From contig DASQHM010000052.1 in NCBI GenBank assembly GCA_035632095.1, positions 1 through 64,000 of the forward strand: a stretch of 64,000 nt of DNA, written 5' to 3'. Each line of letters begins with the position of its first letter. Position 1 is the first letter of the stretch. Positions 1 through 7,575 of this stretch are shown piece after piece. Source of the stretch: DASQHM01 sp035632095. GTDB lineage: Bacteria; Pseudomonadota; Alphaproteobacteria; Ferrovibrionales; Ferrovibrionaceae. The notes under the pieces are model-generated. The model was not told the DNA's origin. It ran no database searches and was given only the letters and a program-made list of their open reading frames with translations. Made by a program: the position numbers and the translations under genes.

Positions 1-217
1 AGACAGACAGACAGAGAGCAGACAGATATTCTCATACATGAATAGACAGTCATCATCATCAGCATCATCATCATCAACCTTTAGAGTCTGTTCTCCAATG
101 TGGTATGTCCATGCAAGCACGGGTCAGACTTTGTCCTCAGAGCGTCCATTCTCCATGTAGGAGAAGGTTTCGCCCCGAGTATTGAAGCACGTTTTTATGG
201 CCGGATGCCCTTCCTGG
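1..217. repeat. Non-bacterial-looking repeat DNA at contig end
   Basis: This stretch is clearly AT-richer than the rest. It holds a CAGA simple repeat (about 2-20) and a CAT-type simple repeat (about 51-77). Read on the minus strand, the part next to the bacterial gene has AGGAAGGGCATCCGGCC (199-215) followed by an A-rich run. From memory this is a hallmark of interspersed repeats of molluscs, fish and other animals, which often end in GATGATGAT-type repeats, as here. The bacterial frame stops matching its family at base ~215, where GTGGCGCCA could be microhomology shared by both sequences. Most likely an assembly chimera or host/sample DNA. A true insertion in the bacterium is less likely. 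Confidence 0.6.
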
Positions 218-1219
218 CGCCACCCCCGGCAGCATCCAGTCGATTTCGATGTCGTGGGTGAAGCAGAACAGCATCTCGTCCACGATCCGGTCGGCGCCGA
301 CGGTGCGCGAGATCGGAACCAGCTTGGTGTCCTTCGGCGTCTTCGGGATGAAGTGATACTTGTAGAAGCGCTTCAGGTTCTTGTGGCCCACGCCGCCGGT
401 CATGGTGGGGATGTGGTTCACGTAGGGCTCGGGAACCATGGTCGCCATGGTGGCATCCACGTCGCGCGTGCCGAACTCGTACATGGTATGCGCGTCCCAC
501 AGCGCCGACAGGTCATAGTGCGGCCCCGCCACGCGGCGAAGCGCGGCGATCGAGCGCGTGTGCGCCATCATGGACGCCGGCTTGTCATAGTGCATGCCGG
601 TGACCCGGTTGAAGCCATGGTCCGCGCCCGGATAGTTGTAAATCTCGACGTCCGGCCGCTTGGCGAAGGCCTTGCGGATTTTCGCCACCGCCGCCGGCGG
701 CGCGTATTGGTCGAGCTCGGCGAAGTGCATGACCATCGGGCACTTGATCTTCTTGGCGAGCTTCAAGTCCTGGTCGATGCCGACGCCGTAATAGGAAATG
801 GCCAGATCGACGCCCGCATGGGCGGCGGCGAGGTAGGCAAGCTTTCCGCCGAGGCAGAAGCCGAGAGCGGCCACCTTGCCCTTGCACTTCGGCTGCTTTT
901 TCAGTGCCTTCACGCTGGCCCGCATGTCAGTGATGCTCTTGGCCACGTCGAATTTCTGATAGAGCTCGAAGGCCCGCTTCCATTCGTCCTCGCTCTGGCC
1001 GAGCTCGATGCCGGGCTCCAGCCGCCAGAACAGGTCCGGACACAGCACCGTGTAGCCTTCCTCCGCATAGAGATCGGCCACGTCGCGCATGTGCTGATTG
1101 ACGCCGAAAATCTCCTGCAGAAGGACAATGCCGGGGCCGGTGCCCTTTTTCGGCGTTGCAAGATACCCGCGGAACTTGGCGCCGCCGGACGCGGCGATGG
1201 TGATGTATTTGCCGGCCAT
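137..1219 (-). CDS. Dienelactone hydrolase with C-terminal NTF2/SnoaL-like domain, 3' end replaced
   Basis: Alpha/beta-hydrolase of the dienelactone hydrolase (carboxymethylenebutenolidase) family, which opens lactone rings in aromatic catabolism. The DLH fold covers about residues 1-225. Expected active-site residues are visible: Glu36 (LQEIFG), nucleophile Cys122 (GFCLGG), Asp170 and His201 (DHGF). Residues 225-335 look like an NTF2/SnoaL-like domain, a fusion I recall for proteins of about 400 residues. The family sequence ends at ...DWMLPGVAP (residue 335, base 215); the last 25 codons read into the repeat-like contig end and are not expected in this family. The gene is therefore truncated or chimeric here. 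It is divergent from the dioxygenase operon, which suggests a shared aromatic-degradation role (inference). Confidence 0.85.
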   Translation of the reverse strand: MAGKYITIAASGGAKFRGYLATPKKGTGPGIVLLQEIFGVNQHMRDVADLYAEEGYTVLCPDLFWRLEPGIELGQSEDEWKRAFELYQKFDVAKSITDMRASVKALKKQPKCKGKVAALGFCLGGKLAYLAAAHAGVDLAISYYGVGIDQDLKLAKKIKCPMVMHFAELDQYAPPAAVAKIRKAFAKRPDVEIYNYPGADHGFNRVTGMHYDKPASMMAHTRSIAALRRVAGPHYDLSALWDAHTMYEFGTRDVDATMATMVPEPYVNHIPTMTGGVGHKNLKRFYKYHFIPKTPKDTKLVPISRTVGADRIVDEMLFCFTHDIEIDWMLPGVAPGRASGHKNVLQYSGRNLLLHGEWTL

Positions 1220-1418
1220 GGTCGTCCCCCTGTTTAGGCGTCTGGATCGGCGAATATCCGCGCCTTTTTGGCAACCTGCGTCACGCTAGGCAGGGCCCGC
1301 CGCCTTGTCAATGGAACGGCCGCAAGGCAAGGTGAAGCCTGCGTGAACCGGGGCTAAGATAGCCTCCGATCGGTAACGCCCGTGGCTCGGGTGGAAGGCG
1401 GCGGGGCGAGGAGGACGC

Positions 1419-2723
1419 ATGGGATTCATAAGTCGCGGCGAGTTGCAGCGTCTGGTCGAGCCGGACCGGGTGCATCGGAGCGTCTATGTCGATCCGGCGA
1501 TTTTCGACATGGAGATGGAGCGGGTTTTCGGCCGCGCGTGGATCTATGTCGGGCACGAAAGCCAGGTTCCGAAGCCCGGCGACTACATAACGGCGCTGAT
1601 CGGCCGCCAGCCGGTGGTCATGGTCCGCCACACCGATGGCGCCATCCACGTGCTCTACAACAGATGCGGACATAAGGGCGCAGTCGTCGTCGGCGAACGC
1701 TGCGGCAACGCCAAGTTCTTCCGCTGCTGCTATCACGGCTGGACCTATAAGACCGACGGCTCGCTCCTCGGCGTGCCGCTGAGGACCGGCTATGAGGGCA
1801 CGAGTTTCGATACGACAAACGCCGCGTTCTGGATGGCGAAGGTGCCGCGCGTGCAGAACTACCGCGGCTTCGTGTTCGCGAGCCTGGCCGATCACGGGCT
1901 CGATTTGAAGACGTTCCTCGGCACGGCTTTGTCGTCGCTCGACGATATGGTCGACCGCGCGCCCGAAGGACAGTTGGAGATCGCGGGCGGCTGCTTCCGC
2001 ATCCTGCAGCGCTCCAACTGGAAGATCTTCATGGAGAACCTGAACGATCTGATGCATCCGATGATCGTTCACGAATCCTCCGTGGAGGCCGCTCGCCAGC
2101 AGGGCAGGGAAGTGGCGCCGGGCGAGCCGCAGCCGCTCGTGATCAAAATCCTCGCGGGCAACGGCGAGGCCTACAGCTTCTGGGAGCGGCTCGGCGTCAC
2201 GGTCGACGAGCACGGCCACAGCTTCATGGGCGGCATCGTCAGCCCGCGCAGCAACGACCCGGTTTTCCTGCAATACGTCGCGGCCATGGAGAAGAATTAC
2301 GGCAAGGAGCGGACCGAGAAGATCCTTTCGGTCAACCGCCACAATACCATCTTCTATCCGAGCTGTTCGGTGCAGGCATCGTTTCAGCAGATGCGCGTCA
2401 TCCGGCCGCTGGCCATCGATCGCACCTTGGTGGAGGTGTGGAATTTCCGCCTCAAGGGCGCGCCGGAAGCCATGTACCAGAAGACGCTGCTCTATTCGAA
2501 CGTGGTCAACTCGCCCTCGTCCATCGTCATGCCGGACGATCTGGAAGCCTACAACCGCGTGCAGGTGGGCCTCGGCACGGCGGGCTCCGATTGGGTGAGC
2601 CTGCATCGCGACACGGGCCGCGACCGGCCCGGCAGCGGCGAGACCTCCGCCATCGGCACCAGCGAATTGCCCATGCGCAACCAGTTCCGCGCCTGGCTCA
2701 GATACATGACGGCGGAGGCCTGA
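1419..2723 (+). CDS. Rieske non-heme iron aromatic ring-hydroxylating dioxygenase, alpha subunit
   Basis: Large subunit of a Rieske oxygenase that inserts O2 into an aromatic ring; 434 residues, typical length. The N-terminal Rieske [2Fe-2S] motif is complete: Cys83-x-His85, 17 residues, Cys103-x2-His106. The catalytic domain has the mononuclear iron motif with Asp210, His213 and His218 (NLNDLMHPMIVHES). The start is preceded by GAGGA at the right distance. It is the first gene of a tight operon: beta subunit 2 bp downstream, then an isochorismatase-fold protein and an SDR. No ferredoxin or reductase gene lies nearby, so electrons must come from elsewhere. The substrate cannot be read from sequence; benzoate-, biphenyl- or phenylpropionate-type compounds are all possible. 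Confidence 0.93.
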   Translation: MGFISRGELQRLVEPDRVHRSVYVDPAIFDMEMERVFGRAWIYVGHESQVPKPGDYITALIGRQPVVMVRHTDGAIHVLYNRCGHKGAVVVGERCGNAKFFRCCYHGWTYKTDGSLLGVPLRTGYEGTSFDTTNAAFWMAKVPRVQNYRGFVFASLADHGLDLKTFLGTALSSLDDMVDRAPEGQLEIAGGCFRILQRSNWKIFMENLNDLMHPMIVHESSVEAARQQGREVAPGEPQPLVIKILAGNGEAYSFWERLGVTVDEHGHSFMGGIVSPRSNDPVFLQYVAAMEKNYGKERTEKILSVNRHNTIFYPSCSVQASFQQMRVIRPLAIDRTLVEVWNFRLKGAPEAMYQKTLLYSNVVNSPSSIVMPDDLEAYNRVQVGLGTAGSDWVSLHRDTGRDRPGSGETSAIGTSELPMRNQFRAWLRYMTAEA

Positions 2724-2725
2724 GC

Positions 2726-3235
2726 ATGCCGACCGCGGTCAAGTCCAGTGCGGCGCCCGCACAATTGCCCGACGTGGGCGAAATCGAGCGGTTCCTGTCC
2801 GAGGAAGCGCGAATGCTCGACGAGGGCCGTTACGACGAATGGCTCGGCTTGTTCACGGACGACGGCATCTATTGGGTCCCGCTCGAGCCCGGCCAGACCG
2901 ATCCGATCAACCACGTGTCGCTGTTTTACGAGGATCGGCTGTTGCGCGAGATGCGGGTGAAGCGCCTGCGCCATCCGCGGGCATTTTCGCTCGAGCCGCC
3001 GCTCAGGACCGCGCGCCTCGTCGGCAACGTCATGGTGGACGCGGGCGAAGGCGGCGAGATCATCGTTCGATCCACGTTCCACATGATGGAGTCTCGCCGC
3101 GACGAACAGCGCATGTTCGGCGGCACGTACACGCATCGTCTCGTGGCCGCGGGCGGCGGCCTCCGCATCAAGCTGAAGCGGGTCGACCTCATCAACTGCG
3201 ACGCGGTGCACGAGGCGCTGCAGACCTTCATCTGA
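2726..3235 (+). CDS. Aromatic ring-hydroxylating dioxygenase, beta subunit
   Basis: Small SnoaL/NTF2-fold subunit (169 residues) that packs with the alpha subunit into an alpha3beta3 oxygenase. Family features are EIERFLSEEARMLDEGRYDEWL near the N-terminus, then ...DDGIYWVPL, and RLRHPRAFSLEPPLRTARLVGNV in the middle (quoted in short pieces). The frame is open further upstream inside the alpha gene, but the ATG 2 bp after the alpha stop gives the normal family length and N-terminus. The beta subunit has no redox centre and normally serves structure and specificity. Confidence 0.92.
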   Translation: MPTAVKSSAAPAQLPDVGEIERFLSEEARMLDEGRYDEWLGLFTDDGIYWVPLEPGQTDPINHVSLFYEDRLLREMRVKRLRHPRAFSLEPPLRTARLVGNVMVDAGEGGEIIVRSTFHMMESRRDEQRMFGGTYTHRLVAAGGGLRIKLKRVDLINCDAVHEALQTFI

Positions 3236-3246
3236 CGGCGCGATCC

Positions 3247-3861
3247 ATGGCCCGCGCCGGCACGGCGGTATTAGCACTTCACTACCAGAATGACGTGCTG
3301 CATCCGGACGGCAAGATTCGCGTCGGCGTCTCGGCGCGGAGCCGCAAGCGGACCCGCGTGATCGCGGCGGCGCGGGTGCTCCTCGACGGCGCGCGGCGTC
3401 ACGGCGTTCCAGTGATTTCCGTGCGTATCGGCTTTCGCGCCGATTTCGCCGACGTGATCGCCAACTGCGACATCTTCCGCAACGTGATCCGGCTCGGCGC
3501 CATGCAGCGGGGCAGTTGGGGCGCCGAATTCTTCGACGGCCTCGGTCCGCTGCCGGGCGAGGCTGTCATTTCCCACAACCGCATCAGCGCCTTCTATCGC
3601 ACCGGCCTGCAGCGGCTCCTGCGGCGGCTCAAGACCCGCCGGGTCGTCGTCGCCGGCATCGCCACCAATTACGTGGTCGAGCACACGGTGCGCGACGCCG
3701 CCGATATAGGCTATGCGGTGACGGTGGCGAGCGATGCCTGCTCGTCGGGGAACTCGGTCTTGCACAAGGCGAGCCTCGCCAATATGGCGTTGCTGGCGGA
3801 AATCGCCCCGGCATCGGATATAGTGCGAAGCTTCAGGGGCAAGACGGGACGGCGAACGTGA
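3247..3861 (+). CDS. Isochorismatase-fold protein lacking the catalytic triad
   Basis: Isochorismatase-like (cysteine hydrolase) fold of 204 residues, recognised from LALHYQNDV near the start, HNRISAFYRTGL in the middle and GIATNYVVEHTVRDAADIGY near the end. In active members these blocks carry Asp (IDMQND), Lys (K-x-R-x-SAF) and Cys (GxATNxCV). Here the aligned residues are His, His and Val (codon GTG), so all three catalytic positions are changed. A hydrolase of the usual mechanism is therefore unlikely; ligand binding or a structural role with the dioxygenase is inference. The gene follows the beta subunit by 11 bp and its stop overlaps the GTG start of the SDR, so it is embedded in the operon. 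I believe similar HYQND-type family members exist in other Proteobacteria, which would argue for a conserved pseudoenzyme rather than decay. Confidence 0.85.
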   Translation: MARAGTAVLALHYQNDVLHPDGKIRVGVSARSRKRTRVIAAARVLLDGARRHGVPVISVRIGFRADFADVIANCDIFRNVIRLGAMQRGSWGAEFFDGLGPLPGEAVISHNRISAFYRTGLQRLLRRLKTRRVVVAGIATNYVVEHTVRDAADIGYAVTVASDACSSGNSVLHKASLANMALLAEIAPASDIVRSFRGKTGRRT

Positions 3862-4646
3862 CGGGACTTTCCGGCAAGACGGCCATCGTGACCGGCGGCG
3901 CGACCAGCATCGGCGCCGCGATCGTCCGCGCGTTACGCGGTGCGGGGGCAAACGTGGCGATCGCCGATATCGACGATGCTTCCGGCGCGGTCCTGGCGCG
4001 CGAACTCGGTCCCGGCGCCTTGTTCCAGCGTTGCGACATCACCAACGACGCCGAACTGGACTCACTCGTCGCGGCGGTAACGCGCGCCTTCGGCGGCGTC
4101 GACATTCTGGTCAACAACGCATGCACCTTCCTCGACAACGGATTGTCCTCGACCCGCGAGGAATGGCTGCGATCGTTCAACACCAACGTCGCGAGCGGCG
4201 CGCTGCTGCTGCATCGTCTGGTGCCGACCATGAAGGCGCGAGGCGGCGGCGCGGTGGTGAACTTCAGCAGCATCGCCGGCAAATTCGGGCAGACCAGCCG
4301 CGCGCTCTATCCGGTGGCCAAAGCCGCCATCCTCCAGCTCACGCGCAACGAAGCGATGGACCTAGCGCCGCACAAGATCCGCGTCAATGCCATTTCGCCG
4401 GGCTGGACCTGGTCCGCAACCATCGAGCGTCTGGCCAAGGGCGACCGGAAAAAGGCCGATCGCATCGGCGGGGAATTCCACCCGCTCGGCCGCGTCGGCA
4501 ACGCGGAAGACGTGGCCAACGCCGTGCTGTTTCTCTGCTCCGATGCGGCGCAATTCATCACCGGTGTCGATCTGCCGGTCGACGGCGGGTATGCCATGAC
4601 CGGCCCGGACAAGGGCAAACCGGCCATGGGCCGCCTGGCGGAATAG
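3858..4646 (+). CDS. SDR-family NAD(P)-dependent oxidoreductase, likely diol or alcohol dehydrogenase
   Basis: Classical short-chain dehydrogenase of 262 residues. The cofactor-binding glycine motif is TGGATSIG, followed by the NNA(C) motif, the catalytic Ser in FSSIAG and the Tyr/Lys pair in YPVAK. The C-terminus has the usual DLPVDGGYAMTG. The GTG start overlaps the stop of the preceding gene (GTGA), which gives the normal N-terminus (TGLSGKTAIVTGG). In a ring-hydroxylating dioxygenase operon an SDR commonly oxidises the cis-dihydrodiol to a catechol; this is the likely role here but is inferred from context. Confidence 0.88.
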   Translation: MTGLSGKTAIVTGGATSIGAAIVRALRGAGANVAIADIDDASGAVLARELGPGALFQRCDITNDAELDSLVAAVTRAFGGVDILVNNACTFLDNGLSSTREEWLRSFNTNVASGALLLHRLVPTMKARGGGAVVNFSSIAGKFGQTSRALYPVAKAAILQLTRNEAMDLAPHKIRVNAISPGWTWSATIERLAKGDRKKADRIGGEFHPLGRVGNAEDVANAVLFLCSDAAQFITGVDLPVDGGYAMTGPDKGKPAMGRLAE

Positions 4647-4751
4647 GCTAACCGTGCCGTTGCGACTCATCGTGGCGCGTGTACTTGCGAAAAGCGGCGC
4701 GCGGCTCTCGCTGCTTTACGCGGTGAAGACGCGGCGGCGCGTGCTCGATCT

Positions 4752-5039
4752 CTAGCCGGCGGGCCGCGCCAGCAGGTCGTTGAATTCCGGATGCTTCTTC
4801 AGAAAGCCGGCGATGAAGGGGCATTCGGCAGCGACCTTGAGGCCCTCGGCCCGCACCAACCCCAGCGCGCCCTGCGCGAGGGTCGTGCCGACGCCACGGC
4901 CGCCGAGTTCGGGCGGCACCACGGTGTGAACGAAAGTGATCAGCCCCGGCGTGCGGCGGTATTCGGCGAAGGCTATGTGGCCGTCAACGTCGAGTTCGAA
5001 GCGGTGCAGCGATCGATTGTCGCGGACGGTGTTGGCCAT
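4752..5039 (-). CDS. GNAT-fold N-acetyltransferase-like protein (YidJ/COG2388 type)
   Basis: Small 95-residue GNAT domain of the short COG2388 type. The acetyl-CoA loop is GGRGVGTTLAQGAL, preceded by the beta-strand FVHTVVPPELGG; the protein ends with CPFIAGFLKKHPEFNDLL, which is typical. The frame stays open far upstream inside the carboxyltransferase gene, but the ATG at 5037-5039 gives the family start. It lies 8 bp downstream of the carboxyltransferase on the same strand and is probably co-transcribed. The substrate is unknown. Confidence 0.85.
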   Translation of the reverse strand: MANTVRDNRSLHRFELDVDGHIAFAEYRRTPGLITFVHTVVPPELGGRGVGTTLAQGALGLVRAEGLKVAAECPFIAGFLKKHPEFNDLLARPAG

Positions 5040-5047
5040 GGCGCCCC

Positions 5048-6595
5048 CTACGGCCGCATGTGGAACGCGCTCGGGCCGGTTTTCCTGAGCGGCGCGGCAA
5101 GATTGGCGAATTCGCACAGCAGCGGGCGCGTGTCGCGCGGGTCGATGATCTCCTCCACCAGGAACGCTTCCGCCGTGCGAAAGGGCGAACGCACCCGGTT
5201 CAGGCGCTCCTCGATATCGGCCCGGAGCTTCGCCGGGTCGCTCGATGCCTCCAGATCGGAGCGGTAGGCGGCTTCGAGGCCGCCCTCGATCGGCAGCGAG
5301 CCCCAATCGCCCGATGGCCAGGCGTAGCGGTAGTGCAGGCGCGTCGCGTTCATGTGCGCCGCACCGGCGACGCCGAAGGCCTTGCGCACCAGGATCGAGC
5401 ACCAGGGCACCGACGCCTGATACACGGCGGCGAGCGCCCGCGCGCCGTGGCGTATGGTGCCCTGCTTCTCAGCTTCGACGCCGATGACGAAACCCGGGCA
5501 GTCGACGAAGTGCACCACGGGCAGGTGGAACGTTTCGGCCAGATCGACGAAGCGCGTGATCTTGATGGAGGCGTCGGCGGTCCATCCGCCGCCGTAGTGG
5601 TAGGGATCGCCGGCCATGATCGCGACGGGCCAACCGTCGAGACGCGCGAGGGCCGTGATGATCGGGCCGCCGAATTGCCTGCCCATTTCGCAGAAGCTGC
5701 CCCTGTCGACGCAGGCCTCGACGATGCGGCGCATCTTGTAGACCTTGCGCCGGTCGCGCGGCACCGCCTCGATCAGCCAGGGATCGCGCCGGTTCGGGTC
5801 GTCGGCGGGTGCCGCGCGCGGCGGCAATTCATAGACCGACGACGGCAGGTAGGATAGGAAGCGCCGGGCCGCAGCGAAGGCCTCGTCCTCGGTATCGACT
5901 TCTTCGTCGATGGCCCCGGCCTTGGCATGGATCGAGGTCCCGCCGAGCTCTTCCTTGCTCAAGCTCTCGCCGGCGCGGGCCACCACGGGCGGACCGGCGA
6001 TGAACATCTGCGATATGCCCTTTACCATCACCGCGTAGTGGCTTGTCGCCATGCGGGCGGCGCCGAGACCAGCCACCGAGCCGAGGCCGAGGGAAACCAC
6101 CGGCACCGTGCCCATGTTGGCGACCACCCAATCCCAGGCCGGGTTGGCCGGAACGTAGGTGCGGCCATCCATCTCGAGCGACTTGACCGAGCCGCCGCCG
6201 CCGGTGCCGTCCACCAGGCGGATGATGGGCAAACGCAGCTCATGGGCCATCTGCTCGGCAATGCCCTGCTTGCCGCGGATCGAGGCGTCGGCGGCGCCGC
6301 CGCGCACCGTGAAATCGTCGCCGCCCACAACCACATGGCGGCCGTCGATGGTGCCTCGTCCGGCCACGAAATTGGCCGGCATGAAATCGACCAGATTGCC
6401 TTTGGCGTCGTAGGTCGCCTTGCCGGCGATGGTGCCGGTCTCGCGAAACGAGCCGGGATCCAGAAGCCGTTGCACCCGTTCGCGAACGGTGAGCTTGCCG
6501 CCGTCGTGTTGGCGTTTGACCTTGTCCGGGCCGCCCATGCGCAGCGCGAGCGCTTCGCGCCGGCGCAACTCTTCGATCTCGTTCTCCCAACTCAT
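5048..6595 (-). CDS. Acyl-CoA carboxylase carboxyltransferase (beta) subunit
   Basis: 515-residue carboxyltransferase of the propionyl-/methylcrotonyl-CoA carboxylase beta or methylmalonyl-CoA decarboxylase alpha type, which moves CO2 between carboxybiotin and an acyl-CoA. Both crotonase-fold halves are present: the N-half has GTGGGGSV and GLGSVAGLGAARMATSHY, the C-half has GGGWTADASIKITRFVDLAETFHLPVVHFVDCPGFVIG (quoted in part) and KAFGVAGAAH. No biotin carboxylase or biotin carrier gene is adjacent, so the partner must be elsewhere and the acyl substrate is open. The upstream region (6596-6807) is AT-rich and probably holds divergent promoters. Confidence 0.88.
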   Translation of the reverse strand: MSWENEIEELRRREALALRMGGPDKVKRQHDGGKLTVRERVQRLLDPGSFRETGTIAGKATYDAKGNLVDFMPANFVAGRGTIDGRHVVVGGDDFTVRGGAADASIRGKQGIAEQMAHELRLPIIRLVDGTGGGGSVKSLEMDGRTYVPANPAWDWVVANMGTVPVVSLGLGSVAGLGAARMATSHYAVMVKGISQMFIAGPPVVARAGESLSKEELGGTSIHAKAGAIDEEVDTEDEAFAAARRFLSYLPSSVYELPPRAAPADDPNRRDPWLIEAVPRDRRKVYKMRRIVEACVDRGSFCEMGRQFGGPIITALARLDGWPVAIMAGDPYHYGGGWTADASIKITRFVDLAETFHLPVVHFVDCPGFVIGVEAEKQGTIRHGARALAAVYQASVPWCSILVRKAFGVAGAAHMNATRLHYRYAWPSGDWGSLPIEGGLEAAYRSDLEASSDPAKLRADIEERLNRVRSPFRTAEAFLVEEIIDPRDTRPLLCEFANLAAPLRKTGPSAFHMRP

Positions 6596-6694
6596 TCAGC
6601 GCAACCCTTAGTGTTTACTATGCTCATTAAGGTTACCACGTTGAGACTACAGGGAAAAATCAATCAAAACTACGCGAATCAGAGTCGAGTTTAT

Positions 6695-6722
6695 TTGCGC
6701 TATACGGGCGCTTCTGTAGACT
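6695..6722 (+). promoter_or_regulatory. Candidate sigma-70 promoter before the HTH/coiled-coil gene
   Basis: TTGCGC (6695-6700) and TAGACT (6717-6722) are separated by 16 bp in an AT-rich intergenic segment. They lie about 85 bp before the ATG at 6808. This is a match by eye only. Confidence 0.35.
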
Positions 6723-6807
6723 AGGCGAGAACAACGTTCCCAAGTCCACCGGTTAGAAGAGGGTCGCGTCGGTAGGCATCTTCGACGCGGCGACGGGTGG
6801 ATTAACG

Positions 6808-7572
6808 ATGGACACGCTGGTGACCCAGAAGCCGCTGCAAAGCGCTGTAGCGATCGATCTGGCGGAGGCTGCCGAGCGTCTCGGACTCAGCCTGAAGACG
6901 CTTGAGGTCATCCTGCAGCACGGCATCCTGAACGGCTATCAGGACACCGACGGCCGCTGGAAGGTCATCCTCGACGCCGACGGCGCCATTCCAGCGCCTC
7001 GCTCGCCGGAAAATACCGCAGCGGGCCAGCCGCGGTCGCCGGTCGAACTGCGCCGGGATGCGCCGCGACGGAGCGAGCCGCCGCCACCGAAAGCGGACGT
7101 GCCGCCGCTCTCGCCGTCCCAAGGCGAGCCTTCGAAGTCCGAGGCGCCGAAGCCCGAGACCCCGAAAGGCGAAGCGCCGCAATCACCTCCGCCGCGGCCC
7201 CCGTCGCCCCCGGCCGCGCCGCCGCGGCGCACGGAACCTGCCCGGCCGCCGGCCGAAATCGGGTCCAGCACCGTCGAGCGGCTTCTGGCCGAGCAAGTGG
7301 AATACCTGCGAGGCCAGCTCGAGCGGCGGGAGGGCGCGCTGGCTGAAAAGGACGCGCTCGTCGGAGAATTGATGCGCCGCCTGGTGAAACTCAGCCGGAC
7401 CGCCGTCGAGCGGATCCCGAACGACCATGTTCTGCGCGGCGAGATCGAATTGACCAAGGCCGAACAGTCCCGGATCACCGAACGTCACGAGAAGGCGATG
7501 CGCAACCTCGGCGACGTCCTGGCCTCGGTGCGTGACTATTTGGCGCGCCAGAAGGTCAAGGATAAACTCTGA
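6808..7572 (+). CDS. Unrecognised protein: HTH-like N-terminus, Pro-rich linker, coiled coil
   Basis: I do not recognise this 254-residue protein. Residues about 16-55 (DLAEAAERLGLSLKTLEVIL, then QHGILNGYQDTDGRWKV) resemble a MerR/excisionase-type winged helix with a wing strand. Residues about 63-150 are very rich in Pro, Lys, Glu and Ala, a flexible linker. Residues 152-250 are charged and heptad-like (ERLLAEQVEYLRGQLERREG... and later ITERHEKAMRNLGDVLASVR), so probably a coiled coil for oligomerisation. There is no signal peptide or TM segment. The acyl-CoA dehydrogenase gene starts 3 bp after its stop, so the two are translationally coupled. A DNA-binding scaffold or regulator is an inference from architecture only. 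Confidence 0.8.
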   Translation: MDTLVTQKPLQSAVAIDLAEAAERLGLSLKTLEVILQHGILNGYQDTDGRWKVILDADGAIPAPRSPENTAAGQPRSPVELRRDAPRRSEPPPPKADVPPLSPSQGEPSKSEAPKPETPKGEAPQSPPPRPPSPPAAPPRRTEPARPPAEIGSSTVERLLAEQVEYLRGQLERREGALAEKDALVGELMRRLVKLSRTAVERIPNDHVLRGEIELTKAEQSRITERHEKAMRNLGDVLASVRDYLARQKVKDKL

Positions 7573-7575
7573 TCC

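Noticed and set aside
51..77. CAT-rich repeat considered as CRISPR or tandem coding repeat
   Set aside because: Simple trinucleotide-type repeat without spacers; part of the foreign contig end.
4654..4755. 33-codon GTG-started ORF (VPLRLIVARVLAKSGARLSL...) after the SDR gene
   Set aside because: No Shine-Dalgarno, no match to a known small protein, overlaps the GNAT stop; probably chance.
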